Below, piece by piece: positions 8,081 through 16,152 of a stretch of 64,000 bases of DNA. Position numbers and translations under genes: made by a program. The notes below the pieces were generated by a model. That model did no database searches. It was not told the origin of the DNA and saw nothing but the letters and a program-made list of their open reading frames with translations. How positions within the stretch are numbered: position 1 is the stretch's first letter; the number at the start of each line of letters is the position of its first letter. The stretch is from an uncultured Prevotella sp. (GTDB taxonomy: Bacteria > Bacteroidota > Bacteroidia > Bacteroidales > Bacteroidaceae), in assembly GCA_946186115.1 (NCBI GenBank), contig CAMHLV010000003.1, positions 1 to 64,000 of the forward strand. The letters run 5' to 3'.

Positions 8081-9058
8081 ATGGATTATCTGAGCATCAT
8101 TAAGCGCCCTATTGAGGCTGAATTGAACGAATTTATCGAACTTTTTAGCAAAGCACTGACCCATGAAGACGGCATGTTGGGTTCAGCGCTGAGTCATATC
8201 CGACAGCGTGGTGGCAAGCGCATGCGTCCGATACTGATACTGCTCATGGCTCGTAACTATGGTCGGATATCCAGCGTTACCCAGCATTCTGCTGTTGGTT
8301 TGGAACTGTTGCACACAGCGTCGTTGGTTCACGATGATGTAGTGGATGAGAGTGCTGAGCGCCGTGGTCAGGCATCGGTGAATGCTACTTATAATAATAA
8401 GGTTGCCGTGCTGGTGGGCGATTATATCCTCTCTACGGCCTTGCTGCATGTGGCATATACCGGCCATCGTCAGATAGTGGAATATCTGGCCGAGTTGGGA
8501 CGTACTCTCGCTGCCGGTGAGATACTTCAGCTCTCGAACATACAGAATCAAGAGATATCAGAAGATGTTTATTATCAGGTTATCCAGCAGAAGACAGCCG
8601 CTCTCTTCGAGGCTTGCGCAGCCATTGGCGCTCTCTCTGCCGGTGCCAGTGACGAAGAGGTCAAGAAGGCCGGTGAATTCGGAAAGAATCTGGGCATAAT
8701 CTTCCAGATACGTGATGATATTTTCGATTATTATGATTCGAAGGAGATTGGCAAGCCCACTGGTAATGATATGACTGAGGGCAAGCTCACGTTGCCAGTC
8801 ATCTATGCGCTGAATCATACTTATTTTGAATCTATGCACACCCTGGCCCGTAAGGTTAAGACTGGTACTATCAATGCTGATGAGATAGCCGTTCTCGTAG
8901 AGTTTACAAAGCAGCAGGGAGGTATAGAGTATGCCGAGCGCAGGATGGAGGAATTCAGTCAGATTTGCATGGATTTCATCAACTCCAGCGTAAAAGAAGA
9001 GGCCATCAAGGAAGCATTGACAGCCTATGTCGATTACGTCATTCAGCGTAATTACTGA
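8081..9058 (+). CDS. Polyprenyl diphosphate synthase (octaprenyl/solanesyl type)
   Basis: A 325-aa trans-isoprenyl diphosphate synthase that adds isopentenyl units to an allylic primer, most likely making the menaquinone side chain. Both aspartate-rich motifs are present: VHDDVVDES (FARM, near 84) and IRDDIFDYY (SARM, near 213). The basic GGKRMRP start of the fold and KTAALFEACAA are also visible. Chain length cannot be read from sequence; the Ala-Ser-Leu before the first motif favours a long product. A hairpin after the stop separates it from convergent deoC. Confidence 0.9.
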   Translation: MDYLSIIKRPIEAELNEFIELFSKALTHEDGMLGSALSHIRQRGGKRMRPILILLMARNYGRISSVTQHSAVGLELLHTASLVHDDVVDESAERRGQASVNATYNNKVAVLVGDYILSTALLHVAYTGHRQIVEYLAELGRTLAAGEILQLSNIQNQEISEDVYYQVIQQKTAALFEACAAIGALSAGASDEEVKKAGEFGKNLGIIFQIRDDIFDYYDSKEIGKPTGNDMTEGKLTLPVIYALNHTYFESMHTLARKVKTGTINADEIAVLVEFTKQQGGIEYAERRMEEFSQICMDFINSSVKEEAIKEALTAYVDYVIQRNY

Positions 9059-9064
9059 TAAAAA

Positions 9065-9088
9065 AAGGGTCTCAATTCCGAGACCCTT
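9065..9088. terminator. Bidirectional terminator between polyprenyl synthase and deoC
   Basis: The stem AAGGGTCTC / GAGACCCTT has a 6-nt loop. On the minus strand it is followed by six T residues (A-run at 9061-9066 on plus). It lies between two convergent genes. Confidence 0.8.
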
Positions 9089-9094
9089 AATTGT

Positions 9095-10027
9095 TTAGAA
9101 GAATTTCACTTCCTTGTCTTCCAACTCGCTGAGTATCAGATTGGCCAGTCGGCTGGTACCAAGGCGGAACATCTCATTATTCAGCCAGTCTTCTCCTAAA
9201 ACTTCTTTTACGATGGTGTAGTAGGTCAGGGCATCCATTACGCTGTTAATTCCGCCAGCAGGCTTGAAACCTACACGGATGCCAGTCTTCTGGAAGTACT
9301 CCTTGATGGCCTGGCACATCACGTAGGCAGCCTCTGGAGTAGCGCTGACCTTCTCCTTACCAGTTGATGTCTTGATATAGTCGGCACCTGAATACATCGA
9401 CAGTATCGCTGCCTTCTTGATATTGGCGCAAGAGCCTAAGTCGCCAGTTTCAAGGATAACCTTCATGGGCACTTTGCCGCAGGCTGCCTTCATCTCGCGG
9501 ATCTCATCGCATACGGTCTCATAGTCGCCGCTCAGGAACTGTCCGACATGCATTACGATATCAACATTGCGGGCACCGTCGCGAACGGCCAATGCAGTCT
9601 CGGCTATCTTTATCTCTATGGCTGCCTGAGACGATGGGAAGGCTCCGCTGACAACGGTTGGGATGACGCCATCAACCTCCAGCGACTCTGCAACGAGCTT
9701 GGCAAAACGAGGGTAGGTGACTACTGTTGCCACATGAGGCATAGCAGGATATTCGTCGGCAAACTGATTGACTTTTTCTACCATTCTTAAGACGCTCTCG
9801 TCAGAATCCTGGGTGGTCAGAGTGGTCAGACAGATGCTTCCAAACATGAATTTCTTCACTTCGGGAGTGTCGTTCTCAGGCACTTTCTCGATAATCTTCT
9901 TTACAGCTGCCTTAACGTCTTCGTCTTTAATGTTGCAGTCATAAAGACTTAAAGCCTGCTGATAGATGTCCTCCAGGTGTCCATGATGCTCATGATGGTC
10001 ATGGCCGCAGTTGCAATGTTCACTCAT
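9095..10027 (-). CDS. deoC: Deoxyribose-phosphate aldolase DeoC with His-rich N terminus
   Basis: Cleaves 2-deoxyribose-5-phosphate to glyceraldehyde-3-phosphate and acetaldehyde in deoxynucleoside salvage. The 310-aa TIM barrel shows the Schiff-base lysine in YIKTSTGK, the second lysine region KVILETGDLG and the phosphate site GFKPAGGI. An unusual N-terminal leader carries seven His and two Cys in its first 17 residues, like a metal-binding tag, before the conserved fold begins near residue 20. Minus-strand genes upstream (MazG-like, small membrane protein, dtd) probably form one transcription unit with it. Confidence 0.93.
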   Translation of the reverse strand: MSEHCNCGHDHHEHHGHLEDIYQQALSLYDCNIKDEDVKAAVKKIIEKVPENDTPEVKKFMFGSICLTTLTTQDSDESVLRMVEKVNQFADEYPAMPHVATVVTYPRFAKLVAESLEVDGVIPTVVSGAFPSSQAAIEIKIAETALAVRDGARNVDIVMHVGQFLSGDYETVCDEIREMKAACGKVPMKVILETGDLGSCANIKKAAILSMYSGADYIKTSTGKEKVSATPEAAYVMCQAIKEYFQKTGIRVGFKPAGGINSVMDALTYYTIVKEVLGEDWLNNEMFRLGTSRLANLILSELEDKEVKFF

Positions 10028-10046
10028 AGTTTTAAATTTTTAATGT

Positions 10047-10394
10047 TTAACCTTTTAATTTTTTGTTTGAAATATGTCGTTCTTTGTCTCTTGATGTTTT
10101 CTTTTCAATGTTCTTCTTGAGCTCTTCTGTCAGGTCAACACCGGTCTGATTTGCCAGACATAGCAGTACCCATAATACGTCGGCCATCTCGTCGCCCAGA
10201 GCTTTTCTGCCGTTGTCGCCAGCCCTTTCATCACCCTGTTTCCACGACTGCTCACCATAGCGGCGTGCCATTATCTTTGCCAGTTCGCCAACCTCTTCTG
10301 TCAGTACCGCCATGTTGGTGAGTTCAGAGAAATAGCGGACACCGTAAGTCTTAATCCACTGATCAACAGCCTGTTGCGCCTCACTTATAGTCAT
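10047..10394 (-). CDS. MazG-like nucleotide pyrophosphohydrolase
   Basis: A 115-aa all-alpha NTP pyrophosphohydrolase domain. The metal-binding signature is visible as EEVGELAKIMAR, followed by GDEMADVLWVLLCLAN, corresponding to the ExxE...ExxD arrangement. Such proteins hydrolyse non-canonical or excess (d)NTPs. The open frame extends to a GTG at 10421 that overlaps the upstream gene by 10 bp; I prefer the ATG at 10394 (MTISEAQQ). It lies between deoC and the small membrane protein gene. Confidence 0.85.
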   Translation of the reverse strand: MTISEAQQAVDQWIKTYGVRYFSELTNMAVLTEEVGELAKIMARRYGEQSWKQGDERAGDNGRKALGDEMADVLWVLLCLANQTGVDLTEELKKNIEKKTSRDKERHISNKKLKG

Positions 10395-10411
10395 AGTTTT
10401 TTTGCCATTTA

Positions 10412-10666
10412 TTATAACCACAATCTCCTGTACATTTGAATGAATAGCAGGACAATTGCTATTATCAAGATGGTGATGTTCTGCTTGTTCTCGCGCTCAT
10501 ATTCCTGCCAGTGGAAGGCACGATAAAGAAATGTTATAAGCCACAAAGCAAGTCCTACACCGCATGGCCACATTGCATATTGGTTGCTAATAAACATCGA
10601 CATTACCACACCGATGATGACTAATATCAGACCTGATACCTCTATCTCGCGAAGATATTTTTTCAT
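10412..10666 (-). CDS. Small inner-membrane protein of unknown function
   Basis: An 84-aa protein with three predicted membrane helices (GLILVIIGVVMSMF; WPCGVGLALWLITFLYRAF; ITILIIAIVLLFIQM) joined by short polar loops and ending in MYRRLWL. I do not know a function. It is downstream of dtd, separated by a 7/14-bp tandem array, and immediately upstream of the MazG-like gene, so it is likely part of the same operon. Confidence 0.6.
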   Translation of the reverse strand: MKKYLREIEVSGLILVIIGVVMSMFISNQYAMWPCGVGLALWLITFLYRAFHWQEYERENKQNITILIIAIVLLFIQMYRRLWL

Positions 10667-10674
10667 AGTTCAGC

Positions 10675-10772
10675 TTTTCGTTATTCGTTTTTCGTTATTC
10701 GTTTTTCGTTATTCGTTTTTCGTTATTTGTTTTTCGTTGTCGTTTTCGTTATCGTTATCGTTTTCGTTATTC
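10675..10772. repeat. 7/14-bp period tandem array
   Basis: Alternating heptamers TTTTTCG and TTATTCG form a 14-bp unit repeated about four times, degenerating to TTTTCGTTATCG-type units at the right end. The array overlaps the stop codon of dtd (10767-10769) and lies within the dtd to small-membrane-protein spacer. Confidence 0.85.
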
Positions 10773-11219
10773 CTTGTTTTTAGTGTCCATGCATATTGTC
10801 ACCGGACCATCGTTTAGCAGTTCTACTTTCATGTCAGCACCGAATTCGCCTGTGCCTACTGGCTTCCCGATAGCCTCTGAAAGCTGCGAGCAGAAGGCTT
10901 CGTAGAGTGGGATAGAGTGCTCATGAGAGCCAGCACGGAACCAGCTGGGACGATTACCTTTCTTGTAGCTGGCAAAGAGTGTGAACTGACTGACTACAAG
11001 TGCTTCTCCTTGAACGTCGAGTATTGAGCGGTTCATCACGTCATTCTCGTCGCCAAACACTCTCAGGTTGGCAATCTTCTTGACCAGCCATTCTACGTCG
11101 TCCATTGTATCCTCGTCGCAGACGCCCAACAGGATTAGGAAACCCTGCTGAATCTGGCTCTTTACCTGTCCGTCGATGGTGACGCTGGCGTGGCTGACGC
11201 GTTGTATTACTGCTCTCAT
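10767..11219 (-). CDS. dtd: D-aminoacyl-tRNA deacylase Dtd
   Basis: A 150-aa enzyme that hydrolyses D-aminoacyl-tRNAs mischarged with D-amino acids, protecting translation. Both hallmark motifs are visible: SQFTLFA (near 77) and NDGPVT with the cross-subunit Gly-cisPro near 138. The start MRAVIQRVSHASV at 11219 is canonical. The open frame continues to a TTG at 11240, but that TTG is part of a TATCTTTG -7 box, so it cannot be the translation start of a transcript made from that promoter. Confidence 0.94.
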   Translation of the reverse strand: MRAVIQRVSHASVTIDGQVKSQIQQGFLILLGVCDEDTMDDVEWLVKKIANLRVFGDENDVMNRSILDVQGEALVVSQFTLFASYKKGNRPSWFRAGSHEHSIPLYEAFCSQLSEAIGKPVGTGEFGADMKVELLNDGPVTICMDTKNKE

Positions 11220-11237
11220 TCGGTCCTTAATTTTCGG

Positions 11238-11245
11238 CAAAGATA
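11238..11245 (-). promoter_or_regulatory. -7 box (TATCTTTG) of dtd
   Basis: A TAnnTTTG match on the minus strand, 18 bases upstream of the dtd ATG. It fixes the gene start at 11219 rather than 11240. Confidence 0.7.
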
Positions 11246-11352
11246 CGACATTATTTCGTAACTTCCAAATTTCTTCTATTGATTTCGAGCGATTTTAGCA
11301 TCACGTCACCTTAGGACGTAAATAGGGAAAGCAACGTACACCCCCCTTTTTC

Positions 11353-11468
11353 GATGACAGATGACAAATGACAGTTTTTTTAATTTTGAATTTTAGGGAG
11401 AAAGAGAGGGTCTTTAATGGCGCCCTAGATTTCAAAAAACTGTCATCTGTCATTTGTCATTTGTCATC
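11353..11468. repeat. Inverted arrays of 7-bp units in the dtd-uvrC gap
   Basis: The left arm 11353-11380 is built from GATGACA/AATGACA heptamers ending in a T-run. The right arm 11434-11468 is its reverse complement with one extra heptamer (TGTCATC/TGTCATT units after an A-run). The two arms could pair into a long imperfect hairpin around a 53-bp loop. The 358-bp gap 11220-11577 otherwise holds only the dtd promoter and no gene I can support. Confidence 0.8.
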
Positions 11469-11577
11469 ACAGATTCATGTGGCAAAATTGCGAAGTTGCC
11501 TTTTGCCTAATGGATATATTACACAGGACGAGATTACGGATCAAGGAGTGGTTTATTACGTTTTGAAGTCTCGTGTA

Positions 11578-13422
11578 TTACTTCTCGTTATCCTTGGCCT
11601 GGTTGTGGAAATAGTTGTAAACAATCTGCGCCTTAGACGTCCCTACGATGGTAGAAAGTTCTTCAAGGCTTGACTCCCGAATCTTCTTAACCGATTTAAG
11701 GCCATTTAGAAGCTCGTCACGCGTTTTTGGGCCTATGCCCTTGATAGTATCAAGCTCCGATTGTAAAGCGCGCTTAGAACGCTTGTTTCGATGGAATTCG
11801 ATGGCAAAGCGATGTACCTCGTCTTGCAACTGAGTCAACACCCGAAACAGCTCTGAGGTATCCTTGATGCCTATCACCCTGGGAGGGAATCCATAGAGCA
11901 GTTCGTTGGTGCGGTGGCGGTCGTTCTTGGCCAGTCCGGCAATGGGTATATCGAGTCCTAACTCGTCCTGTACAGCCTGGCGGATAACCTCCATCTGTCC
12001 CTTTCCGCCATCTGCCACGATGAGGTCGGGTAGGGGTTGTTGTTCCTCAACGAGGCGGTGGTAGCGCCTGTAAACAACCTCTTTCATGCTGGCATAGTCG
12101 TCGGGACCAGTGACCGTCTTGATATTGTATTTCCGATAATCTTGCTTTGAGGGTTTCATCTTCTTGAAAACCACGCAGGCAGCCACGGCATCACTGCCCG
12201 AGATGTTTGAGTTGTCGAAGCATTCTATCTGATATGGCATTTTAGCAAGGTGCAGTAGGTCCTGCAATTCCTTCATCAGGCGCACCTGTTTTTGTTCGGG
12301 ATTCAACTTTTCGGCCTGTTTCAGACGGTCGAATTTATATTGTTTCCCGTTCATTTGCGACAAGTCCAGCAGTGTCTTCTTGTCGCCTCTTTGAGGTACT
12401 GTGATGGTCACTCCATCAAGGTCGATATTTACCTCTGCCGGAAGGATAATCTCCTTGGCTTTGCTCTTGAAACGCTCACGCATTTCCACTATTGCAAGCT
12501 GCAGTAATTCCTCCTCAGATTCATCGAGTTTCTTCTTGTATTCGAATGTGAAACTCTGGTTAATCTGACCGTTAGAGACGTGGATATAATTGATAAAAGC
12601 CACCTTTTCGTCGTTGGTGATTGACAGCACGTCAACATTGTTGATGGTGTGACTGACGACCTCGCTTTTCGCCACAAACTGCTCTATCAGCAGATAGCGC
12701 CGTTTCACTTCTTCGGCCTCCTCAAATCTGAGTTCATCAGCCAGCGACATCATCTCGTCGCGCATCTGTCGAAGTACTTCGCGAGTGTTGCCTTTTAGTA
12801 TTTCGCGGGCCTGTTCTATGTTTTTCTGATAGTCTTCCCACGACTGTTTTGTCACACATGGAGCACCACAATTCTTGATGTGATACTCCAGGCAAACCTG
12901 ATATTTGCCGCTTTCAACACCCTCCTTCAGCATAGGTTGTTTGCATGTTCGCGGGCGGTAGAGCTTTTTAATCAGATCAAGCACTGCATGCATCGATCCC
13001 ACGTGTGAATATGGACCGTAGTAAGTGCCCCATTTCTTGTTGATGGTGCGGGTGGGGAATATACGCGGCAGATACTCTTTTGTGACACAGATACTAGGGT
13101 AGGTTTTGCCATCCTTTAAGAGTACATTATATCGGGGATTGTATTTCTTGATGAGGGCATTTTCCAGTAATAGCGCATCCTCTTCGGTGTTGACTACCGT
13201 GTATGAAATGTCGCAGATTTTAGAGACGAGCACCTTGGTCTTAAATCTGTCAACCTCTGAATGGAAGTATGACGAGACGCGGTTTTTCAAGTTCTTTGCC
13301 TTACCCACATAAATGATGCTACCATCGGCATCGTAATACTGATAGCTACCAGGCTTTTCGGGCATAGCACTTACTATGCCTTTCAACTTCTTCAACCTCG
13401 CCTCGTTTTCTTCCTTCGTCAT
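11578..13422 (-). CDS. uvrC: Excinuclease ABC subunit C
   Basis: The 614-aa incision subunit of UvrABC nucleotide-excision repair. Domain order: GIY-YIG nuclease (about 18-100, PGSYQYYDADG and IIYVGKAKNLKNR), a Cys-containing region (CKQP...CLEYHIKNCGAPC), UVR domain binding UvrB (near 220, LRFEEAEEVKRRY), RNase-H-like second nuclease (ECFDNSNISGSDAVA and LIVADGGKGQMEV, 400-500) and a C-terminal helix-hairpin-helix (IKGIGPKTRDELL). All catalytic blocks look intact. It starts 23 bp after apt, with a parS site filling that gap. Confidence 0.97.
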   Translation of the reverse strand: MTKEENEARLKKLKGIVSAMPEKPGSYQYYDADGSIIYVGKAKNLKNRVSSYFHSEVDRFKTKVLVSKICDISYTVVNTEEDALLLENALIKKYNPRYNVLLKDGKTYPSICVTKEYLPRIFPTRTINKKWGTYYGPYSHVGSMHAVLDLIKKLYRPRTCKQPMLKEGVESGKYQVCLEYHIKNCGAPCVTKQSWEDYQKNIEQAREILKGNTREVLRQMRDEMMSLADELRFEEAEEVKRRYLLIEQFVAKSEVVSHTINNVDVLSITNDEKVAFINYIHVSNGQINQSFTFEYKKKLDESEEELLQLAIVEMRERFKSKAKEIILPAEVNIDLDGVTITVPQRGDKKTLLDLSQMNGKQYKFDRLKQAEKLNPEQKQVRLMKELQDLLHLAKMPYQIECFDNSNISGSDAVAACVVFKKMKPSKQDYRKYNIKTVTGPDDYASMKEVVYRRYHRLVEEQQPLPDLIVADGGKGQMEVIRQAVQDELGLDIPIAGLAKNDRHRTNELLYGFPPRVIGIKDTSELFRVLTQLQDEVHRFAIEFHRNKRSKRALQSELDTIKGIGPKTRDELLNGLKSVKKIRESSLEELSTIVGTSKAQIVYNYFHNQAKDNEK

Positions 13423-13429
13423 GCTCTAT

Positions 13430-13445
13430 TGTTTCACGTGAAACA
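13430..13445. promoter_or_regulatory. parS site 1 (ParB binding)
   Basis: The 16-bp perfect palindrome TGTTTCACGTGAAACA matches the Spo0J/ParB parS consensus exactly. It occupies the 23-bp spacer between the apt stop and the uvrC start. parS sites load ParB and mark the origin-proximal chromosome. Confidence 0.92.
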
Positions 13446-13976
13446 TTATACTTTTATCAGCGTTGTCACTTCTGTGTCTGCATCAAACACATCACGGCCA
13501 TGCAGTCCTTCGTCAGTGATTTCAATCAAGAAGTTTACATATACTTTATTCGGATTGAATTTCTTCACCAGATTGCATGCTGCTTTCATCGTTCCACCGG
13601 TTGCCAGCAAATCGTCGTGCATCAGCACCACGTCTTTGTCGTTGATAGCGTCTTCGTGGATTTCGATAGTGTCGGTACCATATTCTTTTTCGTAGCTTTC
13701 CTGAACGGTTGCTGCAGGCAATTTGCCAGGTTTGCGTGCAAGCACTACGCCTGCTCCAAGTTTCACGGCCAATGCTGATGCCATTACAAATCCGCGGCTT
13801 TCAATACCAACAATCTTGGTGATTCCTTTGTTTTTGTAGATTTCATACAGCTCGTCAACCATAATCTGCAGACAAGCTGGATTCTTGAATAGGGTAGTAA
13901 CGTCCCTGAAGTTGATGCCTTTTGTCGGAAAGTCTGGAATACATCTCAGATTTGCCATTAATGTCTTGTTATTCAT
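13446..13976 (-). CDS. apt: Adenine phosphoribosyltransferase
   Basis: A 176-aa purine-salvage enzyme converting adenine and PRPP to AMP. The PRPP-binding loop VVLMHDDLLATGGTMKAA (near 125), the adenine-side segment FPTKGINFRDVTTLF (about 15-29) and GIESRGFVMASALA are all present. Length is typical. It sits between mnmG and uvrC with a perfect parS on each side, in the order mnmG, apt, uvrC on the minus strand. Confidence 0.96.
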   Translation of the reverse strand: MNNKTLMANLRCIPDFPTKGINFRDVTTLFKNPACLQIMVDELYEIYKNKGITKIVGIESRGFVMASALAVKLGAGVVLARKPGKLPAATVQESYEKEYGTDTIEIHEDAINDKDVVLMHDDLLATGGTMKAACNLVKKFNPNKVYVNFLIEITDEGLHGRDVFDADTEVTTLIKV

Positions 13977-14020
13977 AATCTCAGTTTTTATCGTTATTTT
14001 AATTAGTAAGAATTGTTAAT

Positions 14021-14036
14021 TGTTTCACGTGAAACA
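14021..14036. promoter_or_regulatory. parS site 2 (ParB binding)
   Basis: A second exact copy of TGTTTCACGTGAAACA, 591 bp from the first, in the 69-bp mnmG-apt spacer. The two sites flank apt symmetrically outside coding sequence. Confidence 0.92.
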
Positions 14037-14045
14037 CACCTTCAC

Positions 14046-15971
14046 TTATCTGCCCAGCAGTACCAACATGGCGTTAATGTCGCTCGGACTTACACCAGGA
14101 ATACGACTGGCTTGAGCAAGAGTTTCGGGCTGTATTTTCTCTAATTTCTGTCTTGCTTCAGTTGAAATGGCCGAAAGATTAGGATAATCGAACTTTCCTT
14201 TGATTTTGATATTTTCCAGTCGGTGCATCTTCTCGGCAACCATCCGTTCGCGTTCGATATACCCTTTGTACTTGATATGTATCTCAGCAGCTTCGGCTAT
14301 CTCTTCTTTTCTATTGGATAATTGCTCGATTCTTTCGAGCAGCGCAGGTACAATGGTGTATAGCTTTTCGAAGTTCAGTTCTGGTCTTGCCACCAAGTCT
14401 TCCAACTTACATCCATAGACGAGTGGGGTAGAGCCCATAGCTTCTAAAGCACCATTCACCACTTTTGGTTTTATCGCGTAGGTGCGGCAAAATTCTTCGA
14501 TTTCTGCGATGGCCTGTTTCTTCTGCAGCCACCATTCGTAGCGGTCGGTTTTTGCTATGCCCAGTTGGTAAGCCTTCTCAGTGAGTCGGGCATCGGCATC
14601 ATCCTGTCTTAGAAGGATGCGGTATTCGGCACGTGAGGTAAACATACGGTATGGCTCATCCACTCCCTTTGTCACCAGGTCGTCTATCAGTACGCCTATG
14701 TATGCTTCGTCGCGCTTCAGCTCAAAGGTTGGGGTTCCGTTGGTTGCTGTAGCGCAGCAACCTACTGAACCAGCCTTAAGGGCAGCGTTGATGCCGGTTA
14801 TTGTGCCTTGTCCTCCTGCCTCTTCATATCCTGTGGTACCATTAACCTGTCCTGCGAAGAACAGTCCGTCTATAATTTTCGATTCCAGCGAGTGCTTCAG
14901 TTGTGTGGGGTCGAAGAAATCGTATTCTATTGCATATCCGGGGCGATACACCTTGATGTCCCTCAATGCGGGTATTTTCTTCAGAGCCTCAATTTGTACG
15001 TCCATTGGCAGGCTCGATGAGAAACCATTCAGATACATCTCGTTGGTATCAGTACCTTCTGGTTCAAGGAAGAGCAGATGCTGCGGACGGTCAGGGAATG
15101 TTACGAGTTTTGTCTCTATCGACGGACAGTATCGTGGACCGATGCTCTTTATCTGGCCGTTGTATAGTGGAGAGTCGGCCAATCCGCTGAGTAGTGTCTT
15201 GTGAACTTCCTCGTTGGTATAGCACACCCAGCAGGGTAACTGTTCTAATGGACGAGCCTCGCCTAAGTATGAAAACTTGTAATATCCGTTTTCACCATCC
15301 TGGCGCTCCATATCCTCAAAGTGTACTGAGCGTTTGTCTATGCGTACTGGAGTACCCGTCTTCATGCGGGCAGAGCGGATGCCATGGCGGGTGATGCTTT
15401 CAGTGAAGTGGGGTACGGCGGGCTCTGCAATCCTTCCTCCCGCCACCATCTTGCGTCCTATGTGTAGCAGTCCGTTGAGGAATGTGCCAGCGGTCACGAT
15501 AACGGTCTTGGCTCTCAATTCGCAGCCCCAGATGGTCTTGATGCCAATGACCTGTTTTCTTATGGCTAAACCATCGGACGCGGACTCTACCAGCAGTTCG
15601 TCGGCTTGGTCTTGCCAAATATCCAAATTCTCCGTTCCATCGAGCACTGAGCGCCACTTCCATATAAATTTCCCTCGGTCGCATTGGGCGCGTGGGCTCC
15701 ATACTGCTGGTCCCTTGCTTCTGTTCAGCATTCTGAACTGGATGGCTGTGGCATCAGTTACCAGTCCCATCTGTCCGCCTAAGGCATCTATCTCGCGCAC
15801 TATTTGCCCCTTGGCTATTCCGCCCACTGCTGGATTGCACGACATTTGTGCTATCTTGTTCATGTCCATCGTCACCAAACATGTTCGTGCTCCCATGTTT
15901 GCCGCCGCGGTGGCCGCCTCACATCCGGCATGTCCGCCACCAATCACGATCACATCATAATTCAGAATCAT
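14046..15971 (-). CDS. mnmG: tRNA uridine-5-carboxymethylaminomethyl modification enzyme MnmG (GidA)
   Basis: A FAD-dependent partner of MnmE that installs cmnm5 at wobble U34 of several tRNAs. At 641 aa it is full length. Visible motifs: FAD-binding VIGGGHAGCEAATAAANMGA at residues 10-29, the MSCNPAVGGIAKGQIVREID block, the conserved AGQVNGTTGYEEAGGQG stretch near 370, and a C-terminal helical MnmE-binding region ending IPGVSPSDINAML. In many bacteria gidA lies near oriC, in line with the parS sites beside it. Confidence 0.97.
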   Translation of the reverse strand: MILNYDVIVIGGGHAGCEAATAAANMGARTCLVTMDMNKIAQMSCNPAVGGIAKGQIVREIDALGGQMGLVTDATAIQFRMLNRSKGPAVWSPRAQCDRGKFIWKWRSVLDGTENLDIWQDQADELLVESASDGLAIRKQVIGIKTIWGCELRAKTVIVTAGTFLNGLLHIGRKMVAGGRIAEPAVPHFTESITRHGIRSARMKTGTPVRIDKRSVHFEDMERQDGENGYYKFSYLGEARPLEQLPCWVCYTNEEVHKTLLSGLADSPLYNGQIKSIGPRYCPSIETKLVTFPDRPQHLLFLEPEGTDTNEMYLNGFSSSLPMDVQIEALKKIPALRDIKVYRPGYAIEYDFFDPTQLKHSLESKIIDGLFFAGQVNGTTGYEEAGGQGTITGINAALKAGSVGCCATATNGTPTFELKRDEAYIGVLIDDLVTKGVDEPYRMFTSRAEYRILLRQDDADARLTEKAYQLGIAKTDRYEWWLQKKQAIAEIEEFCRTYAIKPKVVNGALEAMGSTPLVYGCKLEDLVARPELNFEKLYTIVPALLERIEQLSNRKEEIAEAAEIHIKYKGYIERERMVAEKMHRLENIKIKGKFDYPNLSAISTEARQKLEKIQPETLAQASRIPGVSPSDINAMLVLLGR

Positions 15972-15981
15972 GTATTGTTAC

Positions 15982-15998
15982 TTTCAATTGTGAATTGA
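15982..15998. repeat. Short inverted repeat in the mnmG leader
   Basis: TTCAATT and AATTGAA are separated by GTG, just upstream of the mnmG ATG. In the mnmG transcript this would form a weak AU hairpin. Its function is unknown. Confidence 0.4.
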
Positions 15999-16014
15999 AT
16001 ATTCATTAGCGTTG

Positions 16015-16022
16015 CAAAATTA
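16015..16022 (-). promoter_or_regulatory. -7 box (TAATTTTG) of mnmG
   Basis: A TAnnTTTG match on the minus strand, 43 bases upstream of the mnmG ATG at 15971. Confidence 0.6.
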
Positions 16023-16118
16023 CGAAATTAGTAAGAGAAAAGAAAGGAAAAACGCTTTATTATACCTTATTTAAATAAAAAAAACGTAAATTGTTCAGAT
16101 GTTACCAAAGTTTATGTT

Positions 16119-16126
16119 TACCTTTG
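16119..16126 (+). promoter_or_regulatory. -7 box (TACCTTTG) of the GH3-like gene
   Basis: A TAnnTTTG match located downstream of the first in-frame ATG (16099), so translation from this promoter must start at the later ATG, 16153. Confidence 0.65.
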
Positions 16127-16152
16127 CATCCCGTATTAAGGTTGCACTGACA

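Noticed and set aside
10675..10772. CRISPR-like array
   Set aside because: Units are 7/14 bp with no spacers.
11220..11240. Seven-residue N-terminal extension of Dtd
   Set aside because: Its TTG start codon is part of a TATCTTTG promoter box, and MRAVIQRV is the conserved start.
13977..14045. Riboswitch or attenuator before apt
   Set aside because: Only a parS site and AT-rich sequence are present in 69 bp.
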